Source: Chelatococcus albus
Lineage (GTDB): Bacteria > Pseudomonadota > Alphaproteobacteria > Rhizobiales > Beijerinckiaceae
Assembly (NCBI RefSeq): GCF_030067675.1
Contig: NZ_JASJEV010000004.1
Location: 186,001 to 250,000, forward strand
Direction: 5' to 3'
DNA length: 64,000 nt
Positions within the stretch are counted from its first letter, which is position 1; every line of letters starts with the position of its first letter. Both the position numbers and the translations under genes were made by a program. Of this stretch, positions 36,874-51,151 are shown one piece after another. Under the pieces are notes generated by a model. The model was given only the letters and a program-made list of their open reading frames with translations, did not search any database and was not told where the DNA came from.

Positions 36874-38169
36874 CTATCTTTTTCGCAACCCCATGCCGCG
36901 CTGCCTGCATGGGTGCGGATCGCGCGCGAATGCATAGGAAACGAGCGCTGCGCCCAACGCGATCGCAAGCAGAACGAAAACGAGGCGGTAGGCCTCCGCC
37001 GGGTAGCCGCCCGCGGCGGTCCGGCCGAAACGGTCCATGAGCATGCCCGTCAGCGTCTGCATGACGAAGACGCCGCCCATCGTGCCGATGTTCGTCAGCG
37101 TGATGCCGCGCCCCGTCAGGTGCGGCGGAAACAGCGACTTGCCGTGCGCCATCACCATGGGCGTGAAGGCGACGCTCGCGCCGAGGCCGACGAGCCAGAG
37201 GCGCGCGCCCGTGGCGCCGAGTGGCATCAGGACGGCAACGGCGAGGCAAAGACAGGTCGCCGTGCCGCCGAGGAGCACCGGACGCTTGTACCCGCCGAGC
37301 CAGCGGTCGGAGGCGCCCCACAGGAAGAGCGCCGCCACCTGGGCGAGGGAGGCCGCGAGGAGGGCGGTACCGCGCCCCTCGAGGCCGAAGCCGAACCGGT
37401 CCGTCAGCCATGGCCCGGCCCACAGCCCGACGACGGTGCCGAAGACCGCGTAGCCCGTGGCGTGCACGAGGAACACGGGCCAGAACGACGGCATCGCAAT
37501 CGCCTCGCGTACGCCGGCAAGCGCCTCGCTCCAGCTCTCGCCGCCCGCGACCGGCCGCGTCCCCGCCCGCACGCCGGCGGCCACGAGGAGCCCCGCCGCC
37601 GCGGCGAAGAGAGCGACGGCCGCAAAGCTCGCCCGCCAGCCGACCAGGGCGGCGGAAGCCGCGAGCGGCGCCGTCGCGAGGAGGGTGCCGATGCTGCCTG
37701 CGCCGAGCTGCACGCCTGTGATGATGCCGAAGCGCTCAGGCGGGAAGACCCGCGCATAGATGGCGAGCGGTCCCATGAAGAAGCTGGAGCAGCCGAGGCC
37801 AAGCAACATGCGCGAGACGACGAGGACCCCGGCGCTCGTGGCGGCGGCAAAGAGCAGCGCGCCCGTGACCGTGATCGCCGCGCAGACGAGCATCACACGC
37901 TTCGGCCCGTAACGGTCGATGGCGATACCGACCGGGATCTGCGCCGCAGCGAAGGCGAAGAAGAAGGCGCTCGACAGGAGCCCGAGGTCGGTCCCCCCGA
38001 GGCCAAGCTCGCGCGCGAGGTCGGGGGCGATCACGCCGATGGAATTCCTGAGGAACTGGCTGACGCTGTAGATGGCGGTGAGGATGGCGACGAGGGCGAG
38101 CGCCGCAACGCCGCGCGGCTCCCCGTCGGCGCGCGTCGCCTCTTTGCGGTCCACGGTCGCGCCGCTCAT
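36874..38169 (-). CDS. MFS transporter
   Basis: 431 aa with twelve hydrophobic segments. The loop 2-3 motif is GIAIDRYGPKRVM, the MFS D-R-x-G-x-R/K-R signature, and the TM1 region contains YSVSQFLRNSIGVIAPDLARELG, like organic-anion or nitrate-type permeases. The substrate is unknown. Start MSGATVDRKE at 38169 behind GAGGGG; an in-frame ATG 14 codons upstream is weaker. Divergent from hisN. Confidence 0.88.
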   Translation of the reverse strand: MSGATVDRKEATRADGEPRGVAALALVAILTAIYSVSQFLRNSIGVIAPDLARELGLGGTDLGLLSSAFFFAFAAAQIPVGIAIDRYGPKRVMLVCAAITVTGALLFAAATSAGVLVVSRMLLGLGCSSFFMGPLAIYARVFPPERFGIITGVQLGAGSIGTLLATAPLAASAALVGWRASFAAVALFAAAAGLLVAAGVRAGTRPVAGGESWSEALAGVREAIAMPSFWPVFLVHATGYAVFGTVVGLWAGPWLTDRFGFGLEGRGTALLAASLAQVAALFLWGASDRWLGGYKRPVLLGGTATCLCLAVAVLMPLGATGARLWLVGLGASVAFTPMVMAHGKSLFPPHLTGRGITLTNIGTMGGVFVMQTLTGMLMDRFGRTAAGGYPAEAYRLVFVLLAIALGAALVSYAFARDPHPCRQRGMGLRKR

Positions 38170-38334
38170 GCCCCTCGCTCGCTCTCTCCCATGGGCGGAT
38201 GTCACAGGCACTCTGCGCAGTGCTCCGCCTCGTCGTCATCTTCTCCCTTTCTAGAAGACGCCCGCGGGGATATGACCCTTGAGGCGCGCAGCCCTGCCCG
38301 CCGCCCAGCACAAGGCTCACCGGAAGGCCCGCTC

Positions 38335-39117
38335 ATGACCGCCGTGGATTTCTCGCACTTCGTGGACGAGCTCGCCACGCTTTCGGGCCAGGCCATCCTG
38401 CCCTTCTTCCGCACCTCGCTCATGGCGGAGGACAAGTCGCTCGGCCGCGACTTCGACCCCGTCACCGAGGCCGACCGCGCGGGCGAGGCGGCCATGCGCC
38501 AGCTCATCAAGCGCACCTTCCCCGACCACGGCCTGGAGGGCGAGGAATTCGGCAGCGAGAACGAGGAGGCCGAATATGTCTGGGTGCTCGACCCCATCGA
38601 CGGTACGAAGGCCTTCATCTCGGGCCTGCCGCTGTGGGGCACGCTCATCGGGTTGAAGCGTAACGACGTGCCGGTTTACGGCATGATGCACCAGCCGTTC
38701 ACGCAGGAGCGCTTCTTCGGCGACGGCGGCAGCGCCGGCTACCGGGGGCCGACCGGCGCGCGCGCCCTGAAGACGCGATCCTGCCCCTCGCTGGCGGAGG
38801 CGACCATCTCGACCACCTCGCCGCGCATGTTCACCGGCGCGGCCCGCGAGGCCTACGAGCGTGTCGAACGCGAGACACGCCTCGCCCGCTACGGGTGCGA
38901 TTGCTACGCCTACTGCATGGTGGCGGCCGGCCACCTCGACCTCGTCGTCGAGACCGAGCTCAAGCCCTGCGACATCGTCGCGCTCGTGCCGATCATCGAG
39001 GGGGCCGGCGGCGTGGTAACGAGCTGGAACGGCGGCCCGGTGACCCGTGGCGGCTCAGTCGTCGCCGCCGGCGACGCTCGCGTCCACGAGGCGGCGCTGC
39101 GACTCCTCAACGGCTGA
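38335..39117 (+). CDS. hisN: Histidinol-phosphatase, inositol monophosphatase family
   Basis: 260 aa. Metal-binding motifs of the IMP superfamily: EADRAGE, GLEGEEFG (Glu about 70), and WVLDPIDGTKAF with Asp86 and Asp89. The C-terminal CDCYAYCMVAAGHLDLVVE and KPCDIVALVPIIEGAGG resemble HisN, the alphaproteobacterial histidinol-phosphate phosphatase. Another IMP-family sugar phosphatase is possible. The start at 38335 follows GGAAGG; a much longer open frame upstream is antisense to the MFS gene. The 3' end overlaps the next gene by 63 bp. Confidence 0.87.
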   Translation: MTAVDFSHFVDELATLSGQAILPFFRTSLMAEDKSLGRDFDPVTEADRAGEAAMRQLIKRTFPDHGLEGEEFGSENEEAEYVWVLDPIDGTKAFISGLPLWGTLIGLKRNDVPVYGMMHQPFTQERFFGDGGSAGYRGPTGARALKTRSCPSLAEATISTTSPRMFTGAAREAYERVERETRLARYGCDCYAYCMVAAGHLDLVVETELKPCDIVALVPIIEGAGGVVTSWNGGPVTRGGSVVAAGDARVHEAALRLLNG

Positions 39118-40071
39118 CACGCCATCGAACACCGGCGATCCGGGCACAAAGGCGTCGAAGGCGGCCCAGAAGGCCTCGCGCACGACATCGCGCTCCATCA
39201 GGATCTCATGCTTCGCATGCGGGATGACGAGCGCGTGGCCCGCCTTGAGCCGGGCGGCGAAACGCTCCACCGCAGGCGTCGCCACGACCGGATCGGCACC
39301 CGCCGCCACGACGAGCGTCGGCGTCGTCACATTCAGCGCGAAGCGCGGCTCCTGAAAGCCGCGCATGAACCGATAGGCCGCGTTGATCCAGGCGATGGTG
39401 GGATCGCCGATGGCGAGTTCCGGGGCGGCCGCGACCACGGCGGCGTTGCGGGCGTAACGCACGGGATCGTTCGAGAGCCGATTGCCGGCGAAGGGCTTGG
39501 TCGCGATCGACGTCTCACCACCGCCAGGGATGAAGGCTGCCCCGAAACCCAGGCCGTCCAGGAGCATGGCAGCGAGGCGGGCGGCCGTGTTCCGCTTGAC
39601 CATGGAGAGCGCGATCATCGGCGCGAGCGCGACGAGGCGCGCGAAATGGCCGTGCCCCTCGCGGGAGCGCTGCAGCAGCAGCGCCGCGCCCATGGAATGG
39701 GCAAGGGCGAAATGCGGCCGCGGGCAGTGCGGCTGGAGCACGTGGCGGATCACGGCGTCCAGGTCGCGCTGGTAGAGCGAGAAGTCGTCGATGTGGCCCT
39801 TGCGCCCGTTCTTCAGCTCGCGCTCGGAGCCGCCCTGGCCGCGCCAGTCGAAGGCGACGACGGCGAAGCCCCGGCGACGCAGGTCGCGGACCGTCTCGAA
39901 ATATTTCTCGATGAACTCGGCGCGCCCCTGGACGATGCAGACGGTCCCCTTCGATGGCTTTCCCGTCGGGCGCCAGCGTGCGACCCTCAGGCCGACGCCA
40001 TCCGCCGCGACGACGCGCATCACCGTCGGCTGGCTGGGTACGGGATTGCCGGGCGTCGCGACGAGCTCCAC
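39055..40071 (-). CDS. Alpha/beta hydrolase, lysophospholipase/monoacylglycerol lipase-like
   Basis: 338 aa from a GTG after GAGGCAACG. The serine hydrolase signature is ALAHSMGAALLL (Ser); earlier is FDWRGQGGSERE, and the catalytic His is in HAKHEILMERD. This is the Hydrolase_4 (PldB-like) family acting on lysolipids or monoglycerides. The stop lies inside hisN on the opposite strand, a 63-bp convergent overlap. An ATG 17 codons in is an alternative start. Confidence 0.85.
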   Translation of the reverse strand: MELVATPGNPVPSQPTVMRVVAADGVGLRVARWRPTGKPSKGTVCIVQGRAEFIEKYFETVRDLRRRGFAVVAFDWRGQGGSERELKNGRKGHIDDFSLYQRDLDAVIRHVLQPHCPRPHFALAHSMGAALLLQRSREGHGHFARLVALAPMIALSMVKRNTAARLAAMLLDGLGFGAAFIPGGGETSIATKPFAGNRLSNDPVRYARNAAVVAAAPELAIGDPTIAWINAAYRFMRGFQEPRFALNVTTPTLVVAAGADPVVATPAVERFAARLKAGHALVIPHAKHEILMERDVVREAFWAAFDAFVPGSPVFDGVSAVEESQRRLVDASVAGGDD

Positions 40072-40219
40072 CGTTGCCTCGTGCTCTTTTCGGCCGCAGG
40101 GCGGCGATCGCTGGTCTTATAGCCTGTTCCAGCGCGGCGTGCATGATGGCGGAACGGTATCCAGCCACCTGTCGAGCTGTGCGCCGGGAGGGGCTTGAAA
40201 TGCCCCCGGATGCTCACCA

Positions 40220-40321
40220 ATTCGTGGCCCGTGCAGGCCAGACGGCTGCACGAATGATCTGCCCGGCCTCATCGGGGCGGGCACGACCGCATGTCGCTTC
40301 AGAAGGAGGATATGCCATGCG
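40220..40321 (+). promoter_or_regulatory. ROSE-like RNA thermometer in the hsp20 leader
   Basis: Three successive hairpins: ATTCGTG/CACGAAT (40220-40255), TGCCCG/CGGGCA (40260-40283), and a 3' hairpin in which CGCATG (40288-40293) pairs with CATGCG (40316-40321), sequestering the AUG. Inside the last one, TCGCT (40294-40298) can pair with the Shine-Dalgarno AGGA (40304-40307), leaving a bulged G. U-Y-G-C-U facing AGGA is the hallmark of ROSE elements that control small heat-shock genes in rhizobia. Confidence 0.65.
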
Positions 40322-40787
40322 TCACTTCGATCTTGCCCCCCTCTATCGCTCGACCGTCGGCTTCGACCGGCTGTTCGCGCTGCTCGACCAGGCCACCGGC
40401 CACGACAGCGCGCCGAGCTATCCACCCTACAACATCGAACGCACCGGCGAGAATGCCTACCGCATTTCCGTCGCCGTGGCCGGCTTCACGCCCGACGAGC
40501 TCGCCATCGAGGTGAAGGAGGCGAGCCTCGCCATCCGCGGCGAGAAGAAGGCGCCGGAAGGCGCCGACAAGCCGGAGGTGCTGTACCAGGGCATCGCCTC
40601 GCGCGCCTTCGAGCGCCGCTTCCAGCTCGCCGACCACGTCCAGGTGACGGGCGCGACGCTGGAAAACGGCCTCCTGCATGTCGAGCTCGTGCGCGAGATC
40701 CCGGAAGCGAAGAAGCCGCGCCTCATCCCCATCGCCGCCAAGGGCAGCGGCCAGGTGATCGAGGCGGAGGCGCAGAAGGCGGCCTGA
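40317..40787 (+). CDS. Hsp20 small heat-shock protein (IbpA family)
   Basis: 156 aa. Short N-terminal arm (MRHFDLAPLYRSTVGFDRLF), an alpha-crystallin domain from about 37 to 130 (YNIERTGENAYRISVAVAGFTPDELAIEVKE ... FERRFQLADHV ... LENGLLHVEL), and a short tail with the I-P-I type motif RLIPIAA. It holds unfolding proteins in soluble complexes. Strong AAGGAGG ribosome-binding site lying inside a predicted ROSE hairpin; T-run terminator downstream. Confidence 0.95.
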   Translation: MRHFDLAPLYRSTVGFDRLFALLDQATGHDSAPSYPPYNIERTGENAYRISVAVAGFTPDELAIEVKEASLAIRGEKKAPEGADKPEVLYQGIASRAFERRFQLADHVQVTGATLENGLLHVELVREIPEAKKPRLIPIAAKGSGQVIEAEAQKAA

Positions 40788-40821
40788 CCGCCGTCGCACC
40801 GACGTCGCCGAACGACAGGTG

Positions 40822-40846
40822 GGGCGCCCCTCGCGGGCGCCCTTTT
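40822..40846 (+). terminator. hsp20 terminator
   Basis: GGGCGCCC (40822-40829) pairs with GGGCGCCC (40835-40842) over a 5-nt loop and is followed by TTTT. Confidence 0.75.
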
Positions 40847-40890
40847 CCCTCGGCCGTTCACGGGCCTTGCCCCGCCGCTTTGCCGCTGCG

Positions 40891-41667
40891 TCAGTCGCTC
40901 GGCGCAGGCAGCGGTACGGCGGAAGCGCCCTCTCCGGCGGGAGGCGCGGCGGGGACAGCCGGCTTGACCTTCTCCCGAATGACCAGCTCGGGCGGCGGCA
41001 CCTCCGGCACGGCCGGCGGCTGGATCGCGGCGGTGGCCGCAGACTCCGGCGCCCGCTGCGTGCCCGGCCCGCCACCGTCATGCGCCGGGCCGGAAGGCGC
41101 GGCAGGCACTGGGGGCGCATGCACCGGCTCCGGCCCGGCCGCCGGAGCCGCGGCCGGTGCGGTCGCGGCCGTTGCCGGGCCGCGGGTCTCCGGATCGTCG
41201 GGAGCGATCGTCAGGTCGCGCGGGCGCGGCGGCGGCTCCGGCACCGCCCGCGGCAGGGCCGGAGAGGCCTCCGCATCCGGCAGGCGCGCCGTGAGGCGCC
41301 GGCGCGGCAATGCGGCCGGCGGCGCGGAGAACGGCTCGTCGGGCGGCAGCACACGCGCGAGCGGCCGCGGCGGGCCCAGGGGCACACCGTCAAGGATGTC
41401 GCCCGCATAGGCGTCGACGACGAGGCGGACGCGGTAGCCGCCGCGGTCGATGCCCTCGACCACATAGACGTCGCCGGCGCGTCGCGGCGGGCCGATGCGG
41501 ACGAATCCGTGATCACGCAGCACGTGAACGATCTCGCGACGGGAGAGCGGCGCATCCTCGAAGAACTGGGCCGAGGCGGCGATGGGCGCCAGAGTCGCAG
41601 CGCAGGCGACGGCGAGCGCGCCCAATGGCAACCGGCGCAGCCGCGCCCGGCGGAGAAGAACTGTCAT
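40891..41667 (-). CDS. Secreted proline/alanine-rich protein with PepSY-like region, unknown function
   Basis: 258 aa. A signal peptide (about 1-33, ending ASAQF) is followed by a small domain (about 38-92: SRREIVHVLRDHGFVRIGPP ... DVYVVEGIDRGGYRVRLVVDAYAGDILD) shaped like PepSY. A long Pro/Ala-rich, probably disordered tail (about 100-258) follows. The localisation should be periplasmic. I do not recognise a named family. It lies 97 bp downstream of the threonine aldolase on the same strand. Confidence 0.75.
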   Translation of the reverse strand: MTVLLRRARLRRLPLGALAVACAATLAPIAASAQFFEDAPLSRREIVHVLRDHGFVRIGPPRRAGDVYVVEGIDRGGYRVRLVVDAYAGDILDGVPLGPPRPLARVLPPDEPFSAPPAALPRRRLTARLPDAEASPALPRAVPEPPPRPRDLTIAPDDPETRGPATAATAPAAAPAAGPEPVHAPPVPAAPSGPAHDGGGPGTQRAPESAATAAIQPPAVPEVPPPELVIREKVKPAVPAAPPAGEGASAVPLPAPSD

Positions 41668-41764
41668 GGCGGTCCGGACCTCGCAGTGCTGACCCTGCCC
41701 CCGTGGGGGGCAAGCTCTGAATCAAATGCGGCAGGGGTGCGGCACGCGTCGGGACAGGGAACCG

Positions 41765-42838
41765 TCAGACCGCATTCACCTCCCGCATGCCCTGCGCGGC
41801 CACGGCCAGGAACCGGTCGACCTCTTCGTCGCGCGTGGCGAAGGAGGTGACGAGCCGCACGAGCACCTCGTCCTCGCCGATGGCGGTTCCCTCCGGCAGG
41901 CTCGCTGTCGTCCAGGGGTGGAAGGCCGCGCCTGCGGCGCGCAGGGCGGCGTCGACCCCTGCGGGAAGGATGGGAAAGATCTGGTTCGCCTCGACGGCCA
42001 GGGGAATGCGGATGCCGAGGCGCGCCAGCCCCGCGGCGAGGCGCGCGGCGGCGGCATTGGCATGGGCCGCGAGATCGAGCCAATGGTCGGCGGCGAGATA
42101 GCTCTCGAGCTGGGCGGCGACGAAACGGCTCTTCGACAGGAGATGGCCGCCGCGCATGCGCCGCTCGGCGATATGCCCGGCGCGCTCCGCATCGAAGACG
42201 ATGACGGCCTCCGCCGCGATGCAGCCGTTCTTCGTGCCGCCGAAGGAGAGGATGTCGACACCGGCCCTCCAGGTCATTTCGGCCGGCGTCGCGCCGAGGC
42301 GCACCAGCGCATTGGCGAAGCGGGCGCCGTCGAGGTGCACACCCAGCCCGTGCGCATGGGCGAGCTCGGCGAGCGCGCCGATCTCGTCGACCGAGTAGAC
42401 AGTCCCGAGCTCGGTGGACTGGGTGAGAGAGAGCGCGGCGGGAATCATCTGATGCGGCACGCGCCGCGGCACGGCGAGATGGCGCGCCACTGCCTCGAGC
42501 GGGACCTTGCCGCCGACGCCAGGCAGGCCGACGAGCTTGGCGCCGCCGGAATAGAACTCCGTGGCGCCACACTCCACGTCCACCACATGCGCCTCCGCGT
42601 GGCAGAGCACCGACCGCCAGGACTGCGCGAGCGTCGCGAGCGACAAGGCGTTGGCGGCCGTGCCGGTGACGACGAGGAAGACGGACAGGTCGCGTTCGAA
42701 GACGTCGCAGAGGCGCGCCTTGACGCGCGCTGTCACCTCGTCGCCGCCGTAGGCCCGCATGGCCCCCTCGTTCACGCGCGCCACGGCCTCCAGGACGCGG
42801 GGGGCGGCCCCCGCCCAGTTGTCGCTCGCGAAATTCAT
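41765..42838 (-). CDS. ltaE: Low-specificity L-threonine aldolase
   Basis: 357 aa PLP enzyme splitting L-threonine or allo-threonine to glycine and acetaldehyde. MNFASDNWAGAAP opens the protein; HLDGARFANALVRLG contains the PLP-contacting Asp/Arg, and DILSFGGTKNG gives the Schiff-base lysine, about K203. The start at 42838 follows the usual family length. Upstream frame extension to 43033 has no homology-like content. Confidence 0.9.
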   Translation of the reverse strand: MNFASDNWAGAAPRVLEAVARVNEGAMRAYGGDEVTARVKARLCDVFERDLSVFLVVTGTAANALSLATLAQSWRSVLCHAEAHVVDVECGATEFYSGGAKLVGLPGVGGKVPLEAVARHLAVPRRVPHQMIPAALSLTQSTELGTVYSVDEIGALAELAHAHGLGVHLDGARFANALVRLGATPAEMTWRAGVDILSFGGTKNGCIAAEAVIVFDAERAGHIAERRMRGGHLLSKSRFVAAQLESYLAADHWLDLAAHANAAAARLAAGLARLGIRIPLAVEANQIFPILPAGVDAALRAAGAAFHPWTTASLPEGTAIGEDEVLVRLVTSFATRDEEVDRFLAVAAQGMREVNAV

Positions 42839-43479
42839 GGCCGGCCCTCGTCCCCCCTTGGCAGTCACACAGGCCGGACAACATGGCGGCGGGCGTGGCA
42901 TCTGCAAAGCCGCATACGCAGGCGCCCGCCATGCGCATGGAAGGGGCACCCAGCGACGGCAGGACAGACTGTTACCCTTTCGGCGGATGCCGCCTTGCCG
43001 AAAATTGCGCGCCTTGATCACGAGGCGCAACAACAGGCATTATTTAGAACAAACTCGCGCTTGTGCGCCGAAAAAAAATCTGGCAAGGTCCGCGATGCAA
43101 TAGGACAGTCATACTGTCCCATTGGCGATGTGCGCTCCGGCCGCCTCCGGGTCCTCGTGGCTCCGATGGCGGGAGCATCCGCGGAACGAGAGGCTCGGCA
43201 GGTTCTGGTCATGGCCCGCGCCACGGCTGCCAAACGAGACACGAAACCTGCCGCCCGCACGACGCGGGCTTAAGCGGGCACGCGCGGCTCTCTCGGGGCC
43301 GCAAGGCGCCCGCGAGGTGCGGGCGCGGCGCAGATCGCGCAACCGGACCTCCAAGATGAAGAAGGGGCGGATCTCCGTCCCGTGCGGCCTGCGCGGCCGG
43401 CGGGGCGAGTGAGCGAGCCTCCTCGCGCATGAAGCAAGGATTGTCGATGAGGCCGTGAGCGGCCGGGAAAGGGCGACCG
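42839..43479. other. 641-bp divergent gap between ltaE and gltB
   Basis: It contains a weak plus-strand promoter match (TTGATC 43014-43019, 18 bp, CATTAT 43038-43043), an A-rich stretch (43070-43078) and a perfect palindrome (43103-43119). A 20-codon basic frame at 43211-43273 ends at a GCCCGC/GCGGGC hairpin. None of the short open frames resembles a known protein. If the promoter is real, gltB has a leader of about 430 nt. Confidence 0.5.
43103..43119. promoter_or_regulatory. Perfect palindromic operator-like site upstream of gltB
   Basis: GGACAGT-CAT-ACTGTCC, 7-bp arms with a 3-bp centre, 360 bp upstream of gltB and 265 bp upstream of ltaE. The arm length and spacing suit a dimeric transcription factor. 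Its owner is unknown. Confidence 0.4.
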
Positions 43480-48192
<4,713 letters not shown>

Positions 48193-48355
48193 GCGGGGCC
48201 GGCATCCGGGGCGCGCGGCACGAGCCGCCCGCGCCCCGGCGCGACGGCACCAGGATCGAGGACGAGCGCCGCAGGGCGGGCAAGGCGGCCCGAGCGGTCG
48301 CGATCCCCGCGGCGCGGCGTTGCGCCACCCCGGGGACGACAGGTTGGGAACGACG

Positions 48356-49780
<1,425 letters not shown>

Positions 49781-49859
49781 CGGGCCGGCGGGACGATCGC
49801 CGGAGATTGGCCCCGGGGCGTCGTCTTCGGCGCGGGGCTGGCGAGACGGAAGGCTCAGC

Positions 49860-49880
49860 GGACGGTTCTAGAGACCGTCC
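49860..49880. terminator. Candidate hairpin terminator after gltD
   Basis: GGACGGT (49860-49866) pairs with ACCGTCC (49874-49880) over TCTAGAG, between the convergent gltD and DUF459 genes and overlapping the latter's stop codon. It has no T-run. Confidence 0.4.
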
Positions 49881-51058
49881 CGCGGCCAGCGGAAGTCGTC
49901 GGCGCGTCCGGGACGCGGGTCCGGCGCCTGCCCCAGGCCGTAGACCCGCTCGATCAGCGCGCCAGCTTCGCCGGTCAAGCGCGGACGGGCGTTGGAGAGA
50001 GTTCCGCCCGGCGTCGTGTCGATGCGCGTGAGCGGCAGGATCGGGCCGGCCAGGGGCTTCGTCGGGATCGACAGAAGCCCATGCGGCTCGGGCAGGGCGG
50101 GGATGGAGGCATCGATCATCCGCTCGATGGGGTCGCGCACGCGCGGGCCCTGCTCTTCCGTGGCCTCCGGCAGCGCAACGATTGCCGGCGCCTGTCCCTG
50201 CAGCAGGCGGCGGATCTCCACCTCGACGAAATGCGCCGCCTTGCGCGCGCCCGCCTTGGTGAAATGGACGCCGTCGGCCGTGCGCAGGCGCGCCGTCTGG
50301 CCGGTGACGTCCGGCCCCGTCGCGGCATAACGGTTCTCTGCGTCGACAAAGGCCTCCCAGATGTCGACATAAATGCCGCCCGCCTTCTCCACGCGCTCCC
50401 GGTAGAGCTCGTTGAAGGCGAGGAGGTCTGCCGTAAGGCGCTCGTTCTTCATCGGCGGCAGGCCCACCCAGACCAGAGGGAGCTTTCTCTCGGCGAAGGC
50501 CGAAACGATGGCGTCGACCCGGGCGGCGTAGAGCTCCTTCCAGCGCGGAGCACCCGGCTCGACACTCGTCTCCCCGTCGCGCAGGGCCTGGCGGTCGTTG
50601 GCGCCGATCATCATGACACCGACGGTGATCCTCTGCGGGCTCGCGAGGAGATCGCGCACGGCCTTGGGCCAATCGTAGAAATCGGCGCGCACAAGCCCGG
50701 AATCGGCGCGGGCGCGCACCGTCACGGCGATCTCGGGTGCCTCGGCGAAGGCCTCCCCCAGCCCCTGGGCCAGGAGGTCGGCCAGCGAATCACCGAGCAC
50801 CACGATGAAATTCGACGCCTCGATCTTCGGCTTCTGCGGCGTCTCGCGTACGACTGCCGGCGGCGGCGTGCGGCGCGGCGCCGGGCGCGGCGCCGGACGC
50901 TGACGCTGGGTCGGCGGCGGGGGCTGCACCTCGCGCGGCTGGAAGATGCTGTTGAGAAAGCGTGTCAGCGGATCGTTCTGCGCGACCGCCGTCGGCCCGC
51001 CCGCCATCATGAGCAGGAACGCCGAGACGAGAAGGGCCGCGAAGGAACGCAGACGCAT
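49868..51058 (-). CDS. Secreted SGNH/GDSL hydrolase (DUF459)
   Basis: 396 aa. A signal peptide (about 1-26, ending AVAQN) precedes a proline/arginine-rich linker (about 45-75) and an SGNH domain with GDS (VVLGDSLAD), GAND (MMIGANDRQ) and the C-terminal DGVHFT carrying Asp and His. DUF459 proteins are periplasmic esterase-like enzymes, probably acting on cell-envelope polymers; the substrate is not known. It lies 93 bp downstream of the transglycosylase gene on the same strand. Confidence 0.87.
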   Translation of the reverse strand: MRLRSFAALLVSAFLLMMAGGPTAVAQNDPLTRFLNSIFQPREVQPPPPTQRQRPAPRPAPRRTPPPAVVRETPQKPKIEASNFIVVLGDSLADLLAQGLGEAFAEAPEIAVTVRARADSGLVRADFYDWPKAVRDLLASPQRITVGVMMIGANDRQALRDGETSVEPGAPRWKELYAARVDAIVSAFAERKLPLVWVGLPPMKNERLTADLLAFNELYRERVEKAGGIYVDIWEAFVDAENRYAATGPDVTGQTARLRTADGVHFTKAGARKAAHFVEVEIRRLLQGQAPAIVALPEATEEQGPRVRDPIERMIDASIPALPEPHGLLSIPTKPLAGPILPLTRIDTTPGGTLSNARPRLTGEAGALIERVYGLGQAPDPRPGRADDFRWPRDGL

Positions 51059-51151
51059 GGCCGGCAGCTTTCTTCCGAACGGCAGACGGATCCGATGCCG
51101 CGCACGGGCATGTCCGCCCGTTGACGATCCTATCGCATCGGCGTCGGCGCG

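Noticed and set aside
36574..38334. In-frame extension of hisN by 587 codons
   Set aside because: Antisense to the MFS transporter, lacks protein-like composition, and hisN has its own ribosome-binding site at 38335 and normal length without it.
43063..43412. Short basic open frames between ltaE and gltB
   Set aside because: No good ribosome-binding site or recognisable sequence, and several overlap in different frames. Reported only as part of the gap entry.
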